A stretch of DNA of 64,000 bases, taken from the NCBI GenBank assembly GCA_016081115.2, contig CM071926.1:15265971-15329970 (forward strand). The letters are read 5' to 3'. The notes under the pieces are model-generated. The model saw only the letters and a program-made list of their open reading frames with translations. It was not told the origin of the DNA and searched no databases. Below, one piece after another: positions 46,418 to 59,960 of this stretch; position 1 is the first letter of the stretch, and each line of letters starts with the position of its first letter. The DNA is from Rehmannia glutinosa. Taxonomy: Eukaryota; Streptophyta; Magnoliopsida; Lamiales; Orobanchaceae. A program made the translations under genes and the position numbers.

Positions 46418-46691
46418 ATAACTTATATGCTAGATTTTAGCCGATGCTTAATTCCATCCTGTTGTATTTTGTTTTCAGTTGTACCTTAATCAAGTTGTAT
46501 CCTGACTCTAGTTTATCTTCGATTTTATATTCTTGTTGTATGAACTCATTCGGGTGTATTCAAATTTCACATCAATGAATATACTTTTTCTACTTATTCT
46601 ATGTCTTGTGTATTGTTGTTGTGATATAACTTGTTATATGCAAGTACTTATTGAAATCATTCTTTCTGAATTGTAGCTAAACTACAGATAC
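46418..46691 (+). other. Spacer between pre-gag ORF and gag
   Basis: AT-rich, almost identical in element B (58610-58884). Just before gag it has TTTCTGAATTGTAG, which resembles a 3' splice site, so gag might be expressed from a spliced RNA. No experimental support here. Confidence 0.4.
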
Positions 46692-47750
46692 ATGGCTGGA
46701 AACCGTGGACGAGGGAGACCCCGTCGTGTTCCCCGTAGGTATGTGGACGTACCCAGGGAATGGGTACCCTCCCCCGAACTACCACCACCTCCTCCGCCAG
46801 TTGCAGGAGATAACTTGACTGCAATAGCCCTGCAACAGATACTGGTCTTCATGAGACAACAAGCAGAGCCTCAACGGCGTATTCCCGAGCCCGCTAGAGA
46901 GGCGAATGATCGCACCCTGGAGCGATTCTTGCGATTTGACCCACCAACTTTCTTAGGAGAGCCCGATGACTTAAAGCGAGAAGAATGGATTGGGAAAATG
47001 GAGAATTCTTCAATGCTCTCCAATACTCGGGGAACAAAAGGTTACGCTCGCCGTGTTCCGACTAGAATCCTGCCGCCGAGAGATTGGTGGAGAGCAGTTG
47101 AGAGAAAATGGGAACAGGACCAAGTAGATAGACGTGGGAAAATTTCTGGTGAATTCAATGAGCAAAGATATTTCCAAAGTTGTGAAGGAGGCACGCGGGA
47201 TGAGTTCCATAAGTTGAGACAGGGAAACATGTCTCGAGCCCAATACGAGCACGAGTTCCATCGATTGTCCAAATACGCCCGGGGACAATCGATGACAGTA
47301 AGAGGACAAATTATATAAGTTCACACGGGACCAAGTTGGAACTTCAAAAGCAGCTTTCGATCGTTGAAATGACAACTTACTCAGCCAGTAAAGGCAACTC
47401 TCCGCATCGAGTGACTAAACCGTATTGATGATTCAGCAGAGTAGGCCATCAAAAAGTCTCAAGAGGGATACTGTGGGACAACCATCTAAGCAACCTGATG
47501 AGTTTCTGAAGGGACTAGTCAATAAGACGGACAAAGAAAAAGGACCGATACAAGAAAAACCAGGTCCAGTATGTGCACATTGCCAAAAAACGGACATCTT
47601 GTCAATGATTGTTGGCGCAAAACAGGGAAATGCTTGCTATGTGGTAGTAACAAAGACTGGCTAAAGGATTGCCCAAGTACGAGGATCGCACGAAACAAGT
47701 GCAGCCGCCAAAGCCGGGTAATGGCCAGGAAATCGGCAAGGATGCCCGCC
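46692..47750 (+). pseudogene. Tekay A gag
   Basis: Starts MAGNRGRGRPRRVPRRYVDV, an Arg-rich N-terminus, then a proline run. The capsid part has RFLRFDPPTFLGEPDDLK, RDWWRAVERKWEQDQVD and FHKLRQGNMSRAQYE. Two zinc knuckles are readable across frames near 47570-47680 (CAHCQKNGHLVNDC and CLLCGSNKDWLKDC). Frameshifts occur around 46980-47090, 47150 and 47260. The product would package RNA into particles. The copy at 58885 is cleaner in the first 190 residues. Confidence 0.82.
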
Positions 47751-49640
47751 GAGCATTTTCACTAGCCGGACATGAGGCTCAAGGCAACAAACGTGGTGGA
47801 AGGTACGCTTCTAATATCTAGCCACTACGCTAAAGTACTATTTGACCCTAGATCAACGCATTCATTTGTCGCACCACGTTTTGTACACAAGCTGCATGCA
47901 TGCATGAAACATATGCCTATAGGTTTAGAAGTGTCCACTCCTATGGGCGCAAGCCAGATAACAGATATTATCTATAATGCATGCGAAGTTAAGATTGATG
48001 AGATAAACTTTCCTGCTGATTTGATCTTGCTACCTATATCCGAATACGACATTATATTGGGAATGAACTGGTTGTCTGCACACCATGCACAAATGGACTG
48101 CCATCGCAAGTCCATTAAACTATGTGAACCCGGTAAGCCCGAAGTGGAAATTTCGGGAAGGGCACGGGTTAAGATTGCCCCAATCATTTCAGCAATGAAA
48201 GCGAGGAAGACGATCACTAGAGGGGCACAAGGGTACTTGGCGTTTGTAATTAACAAACCTAAGGTTGAGACACAAATTAATCAAGTACCTATAGTATCGG
48301 ATTATACAGATGTATTTCCACAAGAACTCACCACTGTCCCTCCAGATAGGGAAGTCGAGTTCACCATCGGTATTACCAGAACCGCCCCAATCGCGTAACG
48401 CCGTATAGAATGGCTCTGCCGAGTTACAAGAGTTGAAGACACAATTACGAAGGTCGATGGATGTGGGATTTATCCACCAGCACGTCTCCGGGGAGCACCA
48501 GTTACTATTATTCAAGAAGAAGGATGGCACATTAAGACTGTGTATAGATTATCGTGGTCTTAATAGTGTGACCATCAAGAACAAATACCCCTCCCGAGGA
48601 TAGACGAATCGTTTGATCAACTTCAAGGAGCGATGGTGTACTCGACGTTTGATTTACAACAAGGATATTATCGCCTAAAGATCCGTGAAGAAGACATTTC
48701 CAAAATGGCCTTTCGGATCAGATATGGACACTACGAGTTTGTAGTGATGCCTTTTGTCCGACAAACGCACGCAACACAGCGTTTATGGATATTATGCATC
48801 GAGTTTTTCAACCTTATTTGGATCAATTCGTAGTGATATTCATTGATGACATACTCGTATACTCTAAGTCTAGAGAAGAGCATGAACGCTCATCCAAAAT
48901 TGTTTTGGAGACACTACGAGAGCACAAGCCGTATGCCAAATTCAAGAAGTGCGAATTTTGGCTTAGTGAAGTCGCATTCTTAGGACACATAGTATCCAAA
49001 GACTGATCGGGATCGCCGTAGATCCTTGAAGGGCTGCATAATGGTTGAATGGAAACAACCAGAGTCTCAGAATCGAGATCGAAGTTTTTAGACTGGCTGG
49101 ATATTATCGAAGATTTATCCAGAATTTCTCCAAGATAGTCGGACCACTCACTCGACTAACCCAGAAACAAGTCAAGTTTGAGTGGAATGACAAGTGTGAG
49201 ACTAGTTTCCAAGAACTGAAGAAACGACTTACTACAGCTCCAGTCTTAGCCCTTCCAAAGGGAAAAGAAAACTTTGTCGTCTCTGATGATGCATCAAAGG
49301 AAGGACTAGGAGCAGTGCTCATGCAGGAAGGAAAGGTCATTGCTTATGCATCACGGAAACTCAAGTCGTATGAAACCAATTACCCAACGCATGACTTGGA
49401 ATTGGCAGCAATAGTGTTTGCATTAAAGAAATGGAGGCACTATCTCTACGGAGCAACATTCACGGTTTACACAGATCATAAGAGCCTAAAGTATCTATTC
49501 TCTCAGAAAGATCTCAATTTGAGACAACGAAGATGGATGGAGTTAATAGAAGACTATCACTTTGATATTCAATACCATCCCGGGAAAGCTAATGTAGTAG
49601 CTGATGCCTTGAGCAGAAAGGCGAGTTTAGCCAGACTAAT
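47751..49640 (+). pseudogene. Tekay A protease, reverse transcriptase and RNase H
   Basis: The protease part has SSHYAKVLFDPRSTHSFVAP; the usual D-x-G-S active site has Gly replaced by Arg (element B keeps Gly). MNWLSAHHAQMDC follows. RT begins after VFPQELTTVPPDREVEF and shows FDLQQGYYRLKI, FIDDILVYSKS (catalytic Asp pair present) and KKCEFWLSEVAFLGHIVS. RNase H shows SDDASKEGLGAVLMQEGK, YTDHKSLKYLFSQKDLN and HPGKANVVADALSRK. Frameshifts at about 48395, 48590, 48770 and 49005 interrupt it. The RNase H part, 280 residues from 49045, is one open frame. Confidence 0.85.
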
Positions 49641-51186
49641 GATTCGAGAGTGGAAATCATTAGAAGAGTTGAGCACTTGGAATCCGACAAGAACCAATAC
49701 TCAAATTTTGTGTGCTAACATTTCGGTTAAACCCGACCTACTGAACGAGATCAAAGCAGCACAAGAGACAGATGTGCAACTTCAAAGACTGAAAGAGAAG
49801 ATACTTAAAGGAGAAGGATCAGAATTCTCGGTACATGAAGATGGGATTATCAGATTTTGGAATCGAGTTTGTGTACCGAGCGACTGAGCGATTAGGAGCA
49901 GAATTCTAAGCGAGAAGCACACCGTTCGAAATACACTATACACCCCGGAGGAAACAAGATGTATAAGGACTTGAAACGACATTTACGGTGGGTGAATATG
50001 AAGAACCAAAGTAGCGAGTTCGTTGCGAGATGTTTGACTTATCAACGAATAAAAGCGAGTAACACCAACGACCATCCGGTTTATTACAACCATTGAGAAT
50101 TCCGAGTGGAAATGGGAACACATAACGATGGACTTCGTGACGGATCTACCGAGGACTAGACGAGGCGATGATGCTATATGGGTAGTCGAGACCGACTCAC
50201 GAAACCGCACACTTCCTACCCATGAAGAAAAGAAACCGACACTTGCGTAAACTTGCGTAAATTTATATCCGAGAGATCATTCGACCGCATGGAGTGCCCG
50301 GTCGACATAGTGTCGCATGAGACCCGAGATTTGTCTCAGATTTCGAAATGCTTACATGAGGAATGGGTACTCGCTAAGTTTCAAAGACAAAGAAGACATC
50401 CACAAACCGATGGGCCCGAGCGAACAATTCAAACCCTGGAAGACATGCCTGCGAGCATGCACGTTGACTTCCAAGGAAGTTGGGATTCGACTTACCATTG
50501 GCCGAGTTCGCCTATAATAACAATTGCCTATCGTGCCACATTGGGATGGCACCTACGAAGCCTTGTACGGGCGAAAGTGTAGATCTCCACTACACCTGGG
50601 AGATTGATGACCAATGGACTCCAAAAGAGAAACGAAAGTCGCCCTCGATTCCAAAGGTCGACTTAGTTCAGAGGCCATGGAGAAGGTCAAGTTGATTAAG
50701 GAACGGATCCGCACAGCCGTCAGAGCCGCCAAAAGAGTTACGCAGACAAGAGGAGAAAGGACTTGGAATTTGAAGCCGGAGATGAAGTATTCTCGATCGT
50801 CTCCACGGAAAGGATTGATCAATCCAAAGAAAGGAGGCAAGTTGAGTCCGAGATATGTTGGACCTTACAAGATTTTGCGGAGGATCGGGAAGTTAGCCTA
50901 TTGACTTGAGTTACCGCACAAAGACGGGAATGCACGATGTATTCCATGTATCGAGATTGAAAAGGTATCAACCAGATCCTCGAGCACATCATCACTCGTG
51001 ATGCTCCTCCTCTAATGGAAAATTTATCTTACACCGAGAAACCAATCGTAATCATTGACAGTAGTACGTCGGTTGCATAAGAGAGATTCCAATGGTTAAA
51101 GTTGTATGGCGGAATCACAACCGAGACGAAGACGCAACGTGGGAGATGGAAGAAGACATGAGGAATCAATATCCAGATTTTTCTAA
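49641..51186 (+). pseudogene. Tekay A integrase with C-terminal chromodomain-like part
   Basis: The zinc-binding region starts with the HHCC-type histidines (KYTIHPG as seen in element B). The core can be traced through shifting frames: TMDFVTDLPRTRRGDDAIW (first Asp), a degraded second Asp near 50330, and a Glu context around HPQTDGP-ERTIQTLEDM at 50400-50450. The C-terminal part includes SPRYVGPYKILRRIGKLAY. Near the end, IPMVKVVWRNHNRDEDATW and EMEEDMRNQYP resemble the chromodomain-like motif of Tekay integrases. The stop lies near 51186. The frames change many times, and the region is much more indel-rich than the LTR next to it. Confidence 0.75.
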
Positions 51187-51210
51187 AGAGAATTTGGGGA
51201 CCAAATTCTT

Positions 51211-51225
51211 TTAAGGAGGGGTGAA
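51211..51225 (+). promoter_or_regulatory. Polypurine tract of Tekay A
   Basis: TTAAGGAGGGGTGAA sits directly before the 3' LTR, where plus-strand synthesis would start. It is identical in element B at 62834-62848. Confidence 0.75.
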
Positions 51226-53797
51226 TGTGAGACCCCGAATTTTAACGTGAGATTCGGTGTTATGTAGTGATTATTTATTCGGCTATGTATCACAAACCTA
51301 TTATTAATGAAACTCGACTCTATTTTTATTTATTTCTTCCAACGTCAATTACGCATTTCGCATTTTTAGAGCTTAGCAATTTTATATTCTTCCTCTAGTA
51401 TTAATACTTGATCGAATGACTACTACTTTAGGAATATTAGACCTCCAACAATTTAGGAGTACATTCCAATCCTTATCCTAATATTTCATCTTATTCTATA
51501 ATTCATCCCAACCAATTTCCCAATCAATTTTTTTTTAAAAAAAAAAATTATATTTTTAAAAAATTTCGAAAATTACCATAAATGGGGAGGTTGTTTCATA
51601 TTCTTTTCAAGACCTACAATTATATATGTATATATATATTTACATATATATATATATATTTTTTTTTCTCAACTTTTGGTCACATGCTTATAGGATTGAC
51701 AAACTTTTCTTTCCACCAAATTCAAATAAATAAAAATACCAACACCATGATTATTATTCCCTCCAACTTTTGGCTCCTTGTCTTAGGGGAATCAATCATT
51801 TTTGTTATTTTTGTTCTTTATCTACCAATATTATTCATTTCATAATTATCATAAAAACAAGACTTGTTTCCATTTTCCTCTCTAAAGGATCAAATTCTTC
51901 AAGCATAAGGTAAGAAAATCTTCATTTCTCCCAACTCTATTTTTCTTCTCCAATCCTCAACCTTATACCTTCACCATCTAATAATGTTGAATCCTTCTTG
52001 TTGAGGTACTCCTAGAGAAAATTCTTGAAGAATTAGAGACCTAGATTTGACTACAAGCTTGAAGAGGAAATTCAAGATTACATATTATTAAGGTGAGAAA
52101 ATTATGGTTTTAGTATTTTTTTCTCTTGACAACATGAAGAATTAATTTTTGACTTAAGAATATAAATTTTTGGAGTTTAGGGGCTGACCTACATCATCTG
52201 AAGTGGAGGTTAGAGGCTTGAAGGAAAATTTCCATTTTTGAGACTACTTGAAGATATTAAGGTGAGTAGTAACCATTTGGTACTAGTATATTTTCTTTAG
52301 ACTTGAGACTTTAATTTTAACACCAAATTATGGTTTGGATACCATTTAGGGGCTGATCTTCAAGAGTTTGAGTCAAGAAGTTGATTCAAGGAAGAAGACC
52401 ACATTTTAGATCAACCCGAGAAACTACTACGAGGTGGGTGGAAAAATTCTTTCAACTTCTAGGTGTTTTAAATTGAAAATATGCATGTAGTATTTTTTTA
52501 TTGAGCACTTGAGATATATATTATGTATTGCATGATATTTTCTTGTATCAAGTTGGAAAAATTCTCAAGTGTTGCTAAAAATGTGATTTATCGAAAAATA
52601 GGCATACATGCACATTTTATTGTTATATTTGATGAAATTTTGTATGAGAAGGATATGTATGTGTATGACTCTTGAAATCTGTGTTTTGAATGATTTATAA
52701 CCTGGACAAGTCGAGCATAATTGATTAAATTTCAACTTTTGGACTTAAAATGCAAAAATGGAAAGTTGGTGGACTTAATTGCAAGAAAAATAAAATTTAA
52801 GGGACCCTCTGTAATTTTCGATTTTTGGGACTGAACTCAGGTTCAAAAATTATGTTTTGATATTTTAATAAAGTTTTAAGAGTTTTTAGATAAATAAAAT
52901 CAACCCTTGAAAGCCCAAGGACTAGATTGCAAATTTCGAAACTGTACCAGACCCTAATTTTGAAATTTGAAATTTTAACTCTTAAGGGACTGGAAATAAC
53001 ATATTTTAAGTGTATTCCAAAAATCCAAGTGTTTAGAGTTTGGAAAGTAATTTTATAAAAGTTGAAGGACTAAAGAGTAAAAGATTAAACTTGAGGACCC
53101 AAATGAAATTTCCAGGACTTATGCAGCCCATGCACCTGGAAATACTAATTTAACTATAACTTAATTATATTTTGGACCCAAGGTTTAAACTTCATAACAA
53201 TTGGACCACTAAAAAGTCTTAAAGGCAATTATTTCAAAATGGGACAAAAATGAAATTTTCAAAAGTTAAAGGACCTAAACTTATTTCTTTTTAAAACTGA
53301 TTTTGTCCCAATATCCCATTAACCATAGTGACATTTTCCAACTGGAATCACATTAAAATCCCTTCCGGTTTGTGAGTTCCAATTATTTTAAACTTAGAGT
53401 CGAAATGGAAATTTTAACAAATTTGGGGCCAATATGAGAATTTTATAAAAACTCAACCTCAAAACTTCAAAAACCTGAATCTCTGAACAATTTGGAGAAT
53501 TTAGGAACTGACCTCATAATTTTTCAAGGTCGGGATATTTATTTATTCAAATTTTAACCCCAAAAGTATTGGTTTTTACAAAACGGGGCTAAATTGTAAA
53601 ATTTCTTTTTATCAAGGACCTAACTCAAATTATTTTTCTTTTACTAAAACAGCCCTGGACCCTCTGATTTCAATTCTTAATTAAAATATTTTATTTTCTC
53701 AAAAACCCCTTGACTTATCGGACCGCCTTGACCGATTAATACCGATCGCGGGGCGACTTCCACTTCTTGCGATTTGAATCTATAACGGGACTTATGT
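51226..53797 (+). repeat. Tekay A 3' LTR, interrupted by element B
   Basis: Starts TGTGAGACCCCG and follows the solo LTR for about 2.57 kb, ending at ACTTATGT, after which element B begins. The remainder of this LTR (from TTCCACCTAAT) is expected beyond the window. It lacks about 35 bases near 52928 that the other copies have. Confidence 0.88.
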
Positions 53798-56700
53798 TGT
53801 GAGACCCCGAATTTTAACGTGAGATTCGGTGTTATGTAGTGATTATTTATTCGGCTATGTATCACAAACCTATTATTAATGAAACTCGACTCTATTTTTA
53901 TTTATTTCTTCCAACGTCAATTACGCATTTCGCATTTTTAGAGCTTAGCAATTTTATATTCTTCCTCTAGTATTAATACTTGATCGAATGACTACTACTT
54001 TAGGAATATTAGACCTCCAACAATTTAGGAGTACATTTCAATCCTTATCCTAATATTTCATCTTATTCTATAATTCATCCCAACCAATTTCCCAATCAAA
54101 TTTTTTTAAAAAAAAAAAAATTATATTTTTAAAAATTTGAAAATTACCATAAATGGGGAGGTTGTTTCATATTCTTTTCAAGACCTACAATTATATATGT
54201 ATATATATATTTACATATATATATATATATATTTTTTTTCTCAACTTTTGGTCACATGCTTAAAGGATTGACAAACTTTTCTTTCCACCAAATTCAAATA
54301 AATAAAAATACCAACACCATGATTATTATTCCCTCCAACTTTTGGCTCCTTGTCTTAGGGGAATCAATCATTTTTGTTATTTTTGTTCTTTATCTACCAA
54401 TATTATTCATTTCATAATTATCATAAAAACAAGACTTGCTTCAATTTTCCTCTCTAAAGGATCAAATTCTTCAAGCATAAGGTAAGAAAATCTTCATTTC
54501 TCCCAATTCTATTTTTCTTCTCCAATCCTCAACCTTATACCTTCACCATCTAATAATGTTGAATCCTTCTTGTTGAGGTACTCCTAGAGAAAATTCTTGA
54601 AGAATTAGAGACCTAGATTTGACTACAAGCTTGAAGAGGAAATTCAAGATTACATATTATTAAGGTGAGAAAATTATGGTTTTAGTATTTTTTTCTCTTG
54701 ACAACATGAAGAATTAATTTTTGACTTAAGAATATAAATTTTTGGAGTTTAGGGGCTGACCTACATCATCTGAAGTGGAGGTTATAGGCTTGAAGGAAAA
54801 TTTCCATTTTTGAGACTACTTGAAGATATTAAGGTGAGTAGTAACCATTTGGTACTAGTATATTTTCTTTAGACTTGAGACTTTAATTTTAACACCAAAT
54901 TATGGTTTGGATACCATTTAGGGGCTGATCTTCAAGAGTTTGAGTCAAGAAGTTGATTCAAGGAAGAAGACCACATTTTAGATCAACCCGAGAAACTACT
55001 ACGAGGTGGGTGGAAAAATTCTTTCAACTTCTAGGTGTTTTAAATTGAAAATATGCATGTAGTATTTTTTTATTGAGCACTTGAGATATATATTATGTAT
55101 TGCATGCTATTTTCTTGTATCAAGTTGGAAAAATTCTCAAGTGTTGCTAAAAAATGTGATTTATCGAAAAATAGGGCATACATGCACATTTTATTGTTAT
55201 ACTTGATGAAATTTTGTATGAGAAGGATATGTATGTGTATGACTCTTGAAATCTGTGTTTTGAATGATTTATAACCTGGACAAGTCGAGCATAATTGAGT
55301 AAATTTCAACTTTTGGACTTAAAATGCAAAAATAGAAAGTTGGTGGACTTAATTGCAAGAAAAATAAAATTTAAGGGACCCCTCTGTAATTTTCGATTTT
55401 TGGGACTGAACTCAGGTTCAAAAATTATGTTTTGATATTTTAATAAAGTTTTAAGAGTTTTTAGATAAATAAAATCAACCCTTGAAAGCCCAAGGACTAG
55501 ATTATAAAATTTGAGAAGTTTAAGGGCTATTTTGCAAATTTCGAAAATGTACCAGACCCTAATTTTGAAATTTGAAATTTTAACTCTTAAGGGACTGGAA
55601 ATAACATATTTTAAGTGTATTCCAAAAATCCAAGTGTTTAGAGTTTGGAAAGTAATTTTATAAAAGTTGAAGGACTAAAGAGTAAAAGATTAAACTTGAG
55701 GACCCAAATGAAATTTCCAGGACTTATGCAGCCCATGCACCTGGAAATACTAATTTAACTATAACTTAATTATATTTTGGACCCAAGGTTTAAACTTCAT
55801 AACAATTGGACCCCTAAAAAGCCTTAAAGGCAATTATTTCAAAATGGGACAAAAATGAAATTTTCAAAAGTTAAAGGACCTAAACTTATTTTTTTTTAAA
55901 ACTGTTTTTGTCCCAATATCCCATTAACCATAGTGACATTTTCCAACTGGAATCAAATTAAAATCCCTTCCGGTTTGTGAGTTCCAATTATTTTAAACTT
56001 AGAGTCGAAATGGCAATTTTAACAAATTTGGGGCCAATATGAGAATTTTATAAAAACTCGACCTCAAAACTTCAAAAACCTGAATCTCTGAACAATTTGG
56101 AGAATTTAGGAACTGACCTCATAATTTTTCAAGGTCGGGATATTTATTTATTCAAATTTTAACCCCCAAAGTATTGGTTTTTACAAAACGGGGCTAAATT
56201 GTAAAATTTCTTTTTATCAAGGACCTAACTCAAATTATTTTTCTTTTACTAAAACAGCCCTGGACCCTCTGATTTCAATTCTTAATTAAAATATTTTATT
56301 TTCTCAAAAACCCTTGACTTATCGGACCGCCTTGACCGATTAATACCGATCGGGGCGACTTCCACGTCTCTTGCGATTTGAATCTACAACGGGACTTATG
56401 TTCCACCTAATATTTCAAGATATCGAAGATTGCTTATCCTCCCGATAATCATCTTCATCCAAATAACTCCACCAACGCCATAATTACCTTACGCAAATTT
56501 TTGAAAAACTTTTCATGAATCGCTTCCCAATCAATATACTGATCGCCTGGTTGACTACCTAAACGTGTATTTAATTTATCGCTCGAGTCAACTTGGTGTG
56601 TCGAGCTCACAATCGGAGTGGATACGTCGGGGATGGAACCGGGCAGCTCGGATCGCTATTCCACTCTTCCGCCCCATCGCCCTAATACCGCAACCGAGGG

Positions 56701-57585
56701 ACGGAGTTTGTCCAAGGAAGCGGGTCGTAGTACTTGAGGTATAATCATGATTATGACGAATCCGAGCCTTGCTAGCTCCAACGTGGATTTTGTCTTTGCC
56801 TATGGAGCAATAAGGTGACAGGTCTTGGACCATCATGAACGGGGAGTTACAAGGAAGAACGAAGAATTGAATTATCGATCCACACGATTCCGGAGTTGAA
56901 CGGAATGTTTGGTTGGCGCTACACTTCAAGACGCAAACCGCTACTTACTTGTAATGCATGGGTTGGCGCTACACTCAAGACGCAACCACTAATTTATTGC
57001 ATGGGATTGGCGCTACACTTCAAGACGCAATCCTCCCCGTCGCTTGAATCATCGTGCTGTGTGACCACGAACTATTTCTTAAACTATATAAATATATTAC
57101 TTAATATATATTTATCACGATGCTTATGGGCTATGTATGAAAACATGCATCATATCTCACGCGTTTTCATACAACCGTTTTCTCGCATTAACTATATATA
57201 TCGCCACACTTGAACACGATCACCCCATCCACCGAGATTTCTCGTCTCACTCCCTCCTCGTTTTCTAACATTTAGATGAAGAGTACGTTAAAGACGTCGA
57301 ACCTACCACAGATTGAATTCCTATCGTTGATGTGGAGCGACACTCCTTTTACTTTTATTGTTGTTGGACTTTTCATTTTGTTCTATTTGACCGTAAGTTA
57401 AATTCGGATAATCTATTGGGTTGTATTCGGATTCCGTCGGACCTTAAGATGTAATTTGTACTTGTGTGTGTATTTTATTTTTTGCATTAGACTCTATTTC
57501 ACTTGGAGTTTGTATCATTGGTTTAGACTATTGAATTATTTCTGTTTAAGTGATTGATCGTTGTCGCGTCGCGTTGGGGCGTGAA
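53798..57585 (+). repeat. Tekay B 5' LTR (about 3,788 bp)
   Basis: Complete counterpart of the solo LTR, from TGTGAGACCCCG to GGGGCGTGA; the last CA appears to be lost. It contains the TA tract near 54195 and the three hairpin repeats at 56911-57033 (loop variant CAAGACG). Confidence 0.9.
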
Positions 57586-57589
57586 GTTA

Positions 57590-57602
57590 TGGTATCGTGA
57601 GC
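57590..57602 (+). promoter_or_regulatory. Primer-binding site of Tekay B
   Basis: TGGTATCGTGAGC corresponds to TGGTATCAGAGC in element A, with a small change in the middle. The change may be a real mutation or a base-calling error. Confidence 0.65.
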
Positions 57603-57877
57603 TCGGCTAGTAAGATGGAAACTTACACCGAAATGACCCGTGATAGGACCCTGACCGTGTGTTGGGTTGTTGTACGACGACGACCAATTAAGTGTGAAAT
57701 CGATTTCAATAATGGCATAGAACCGTATTATTGATATTTATGTTATACTTGGAGAATCCGTAGTCATACTTGATTTGACTTACTTTGACTCTCGATCGAC
57801 TTTCCTTACTTATTATTTCCTTGTTCTTCCCTATCTTTTCTTATTTTGACCGATCCTTCTTAGTTTGGCTTGTTCGG

Positions 57878-58609
57878 ATGGAGCCGAGACCACCTATCTC
57901 GGTGGGAATTATTGGAGGCCCGCGCCGAACGTGATTACTTCCGGCATACACGAACCAATGGCACCAGGAATACCTTCGAGCTATCTCGCACTGGCGTAAG
58001 AACAACGCCGCAACCAAGAATCGACACACCTCCGGCAAAGAGCCAAGAGGAGAAGAACGATCTTACCCTCCTTGCTAAGGATCGCGAGGATACCATCCGT
58101 GCTCGCGAGGATCAAATCCATCAATCCAGGAACACTTGGAAGTTACTCGCACGAAGATGGAACGCGCGAGGAAGGCCGCGGAAAGTGGGAAAAGGAGGCA
58201 TACATGTCGAGAGGCACCATCGATCGCCTCAAGATACTATCATCAAACAAATGCGGTGATAGAGGACCTCACACATGCCTTAACTCGGCGGGATGTCGCT
58301 TTGGAGGATGCCTTAGCGGCCTAATGCGCCACCGTTGCCACCACCGAGGCGGAACCATGCCCGACTTCGAGGCCGATAATGAAGAGGATCCCCGAGGAGG
58401 ATCTGAAGAAGATCCCAAGAGGATCCCGATGAGATCCAATGGAAGATGAAGAGCCCGAGGCGCTTGAAGCCGCCCACTCGATGATGCTCCGGACGAGCAA
58501 AGGCGATTTAGCCGATCGGCTAATCTAACGCCGAGGTGGTACCTCAGCCCGATCAGATCCGATTATGGACGAGGCCGCTAGTGATGATGACGGCGACCTC
58601 ACCGAGTAG
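57878..58609 (+). pseudogene. Pre-gag ORF of Tekay B
   Basis: Collinear with 45671-46417. It starts MEPRPPIS and a frame holds AERDYF. The coiled-coil part is readable as AKSQEEKNDLTLLAKDRED and TIRAREDQIH. The acidic tail is broken (ADNEEDP, DDDGDLTE) and ends in the same TAG. Its indels differ from those in element A, yet the same protein can be followed in both, which supports a real ancestral gene. Confidence 0.58.
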
Positions 58610-58884
58610 ATAACTTATATGCTAGATTTTAGCCGATGCTTAATTCCATCCCGTTGTATTTTGTTTTCAGTTGTACCTTAATCAAGTTGTATCCTGACTC
58701 TAGTTTATCTTCGATTTTATATTCTTGTTGTATGAACTCATTCGGGTGTATTCAAATTTCACATCAATGAATATACTTTTTCTACTTATTCTATGTCTTG
58801 TGTATTGTTGTTGTGATATAACTTGTTATATGCAAGTACTTATTGAAATCATTCCTTTCTGAATTGTAGCTAAACTACAGATAC

Positions 58885-59960
58885 ATGGCTGGAAACCGTG
58901 GACGAGGGAGACCCCGCCGTGTTCCCCGTAGGTATGTGGACGTACCCAGGGAACGGGTACCCTCCCCCGAACTACCACCACCTCCTCCGCCAGTTGCAGG
59001 AGATAACTTGACTGCAATAGCCCTGCAACAGATACTGGTCTTCATGAGACAACAAGCAGAGCCTCAACGGCGTATTCCCGAGCCCGCTAGAGAGGCGAAT
59101 GATCGCACCCTGGAGCGATTCTTGCGATTTGACCCACCAGCTTTCTTAGGAGAGCCTGATGACTTAAAGGCAGAAGAATGGATTGGGAAAATGGAGAATA
59201 TCTTCAATGCTCTCCAATACTCAGGGGAACAAAAGGTTACGCTCGCCGTGTTCCGACTAGAATCGGCTGCCAGAGATTGGTGGAGAGCAGTTGAGAGAAA
59301 ATGGGAACAAGACCAAGTAGATAGGACGTGGGAAAATTTCCTGGCTGAATTCAATGAGCAGTATATTCCCCAAGTTGTGAAGGAGGCACGGGATGAGTTC
59401 CATAAGTTGAGACAGGGAAACATGTCTGTAGCCCAATACGAGTCAGTTCCATCGATTGTCCAAATACGCCGGGGACAATCAAGATGTAAGAGGACAAATT
59501 ATATAAGTTCACGGGGATCAAGTTGGAACTTCAAAAGCAGACATTGTTGAAATGACAACTTACTCACCATGCAGAAAGGACTCTCCGCACGAGTCAGGAC
59601 TAAACCGTATTGATGAGATTCAAGCAGAGTAGGCCATCAAACATCTTCTCAAGAGGACATGTGGGACAACCATCTAAGCGACTGATAAGTTTGAAGGACA
59701 TCAATAAGACGGACAAAGGAAAAGGACCGATACAAGAAAAACCAGGTCCAAAAGTATGTGCACATTGCCAAAAACGTGACATATCTTGTCAATGATTGTT
59801 GGCGCAAACAGGGAAATGCTTGCTATGTGGTAGTAACAGCAAAGACGGCCAAAGGATTGCCCAAGTACGAGGATCGCACGAAACAAGTGCAGCCGACAAA
59901 GCCGGGTAATGGCTGGGAAATCGGGCAAGGATGCCCGCCGAGCATTTGCACTAGGCCGGA
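58885..59960 (+). pseudogene. Tekay B gag
   Basis: Open for about 190 residues: MAGNRGRGRPRRVPRRYVDV, FLRFDPPAFLGEPDDLKAEE, ALQYSGEQKVTLAVFRLESA, RDWWRAVERKWEQDQVDRTW and NEQYIPQVVKEARDEFHKL. A frameshift near 59440 leaves the rest in pieces, with zinc-knuckle remnants (CAHCQK, then VNDCWRK) near 59755-59800. It shows the capsid region that is scrambled in element A. Confidence 0.83.

Larger units (their letters stand above)
45381..53797 (+). mobile_element. Tekay-like Ty3/gypsy chromovirus A: internal region and interrupted 3' LTR
   Basis: Order: primer-binding site, pre-gag ORF, gag with zinc knuckles, protease, RT, RNase H, integrase, a C-terminal chromodomain-like part, polypurine tract, LTR. 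The integrase-last order and the C-terminal region (EMEEDMRNQYP) fit the Tekay/Del chromovirus group. The 3' LTR is cut at 53797 by element B. Many one- and two-base indels break all genes. Confidence 0.85.
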
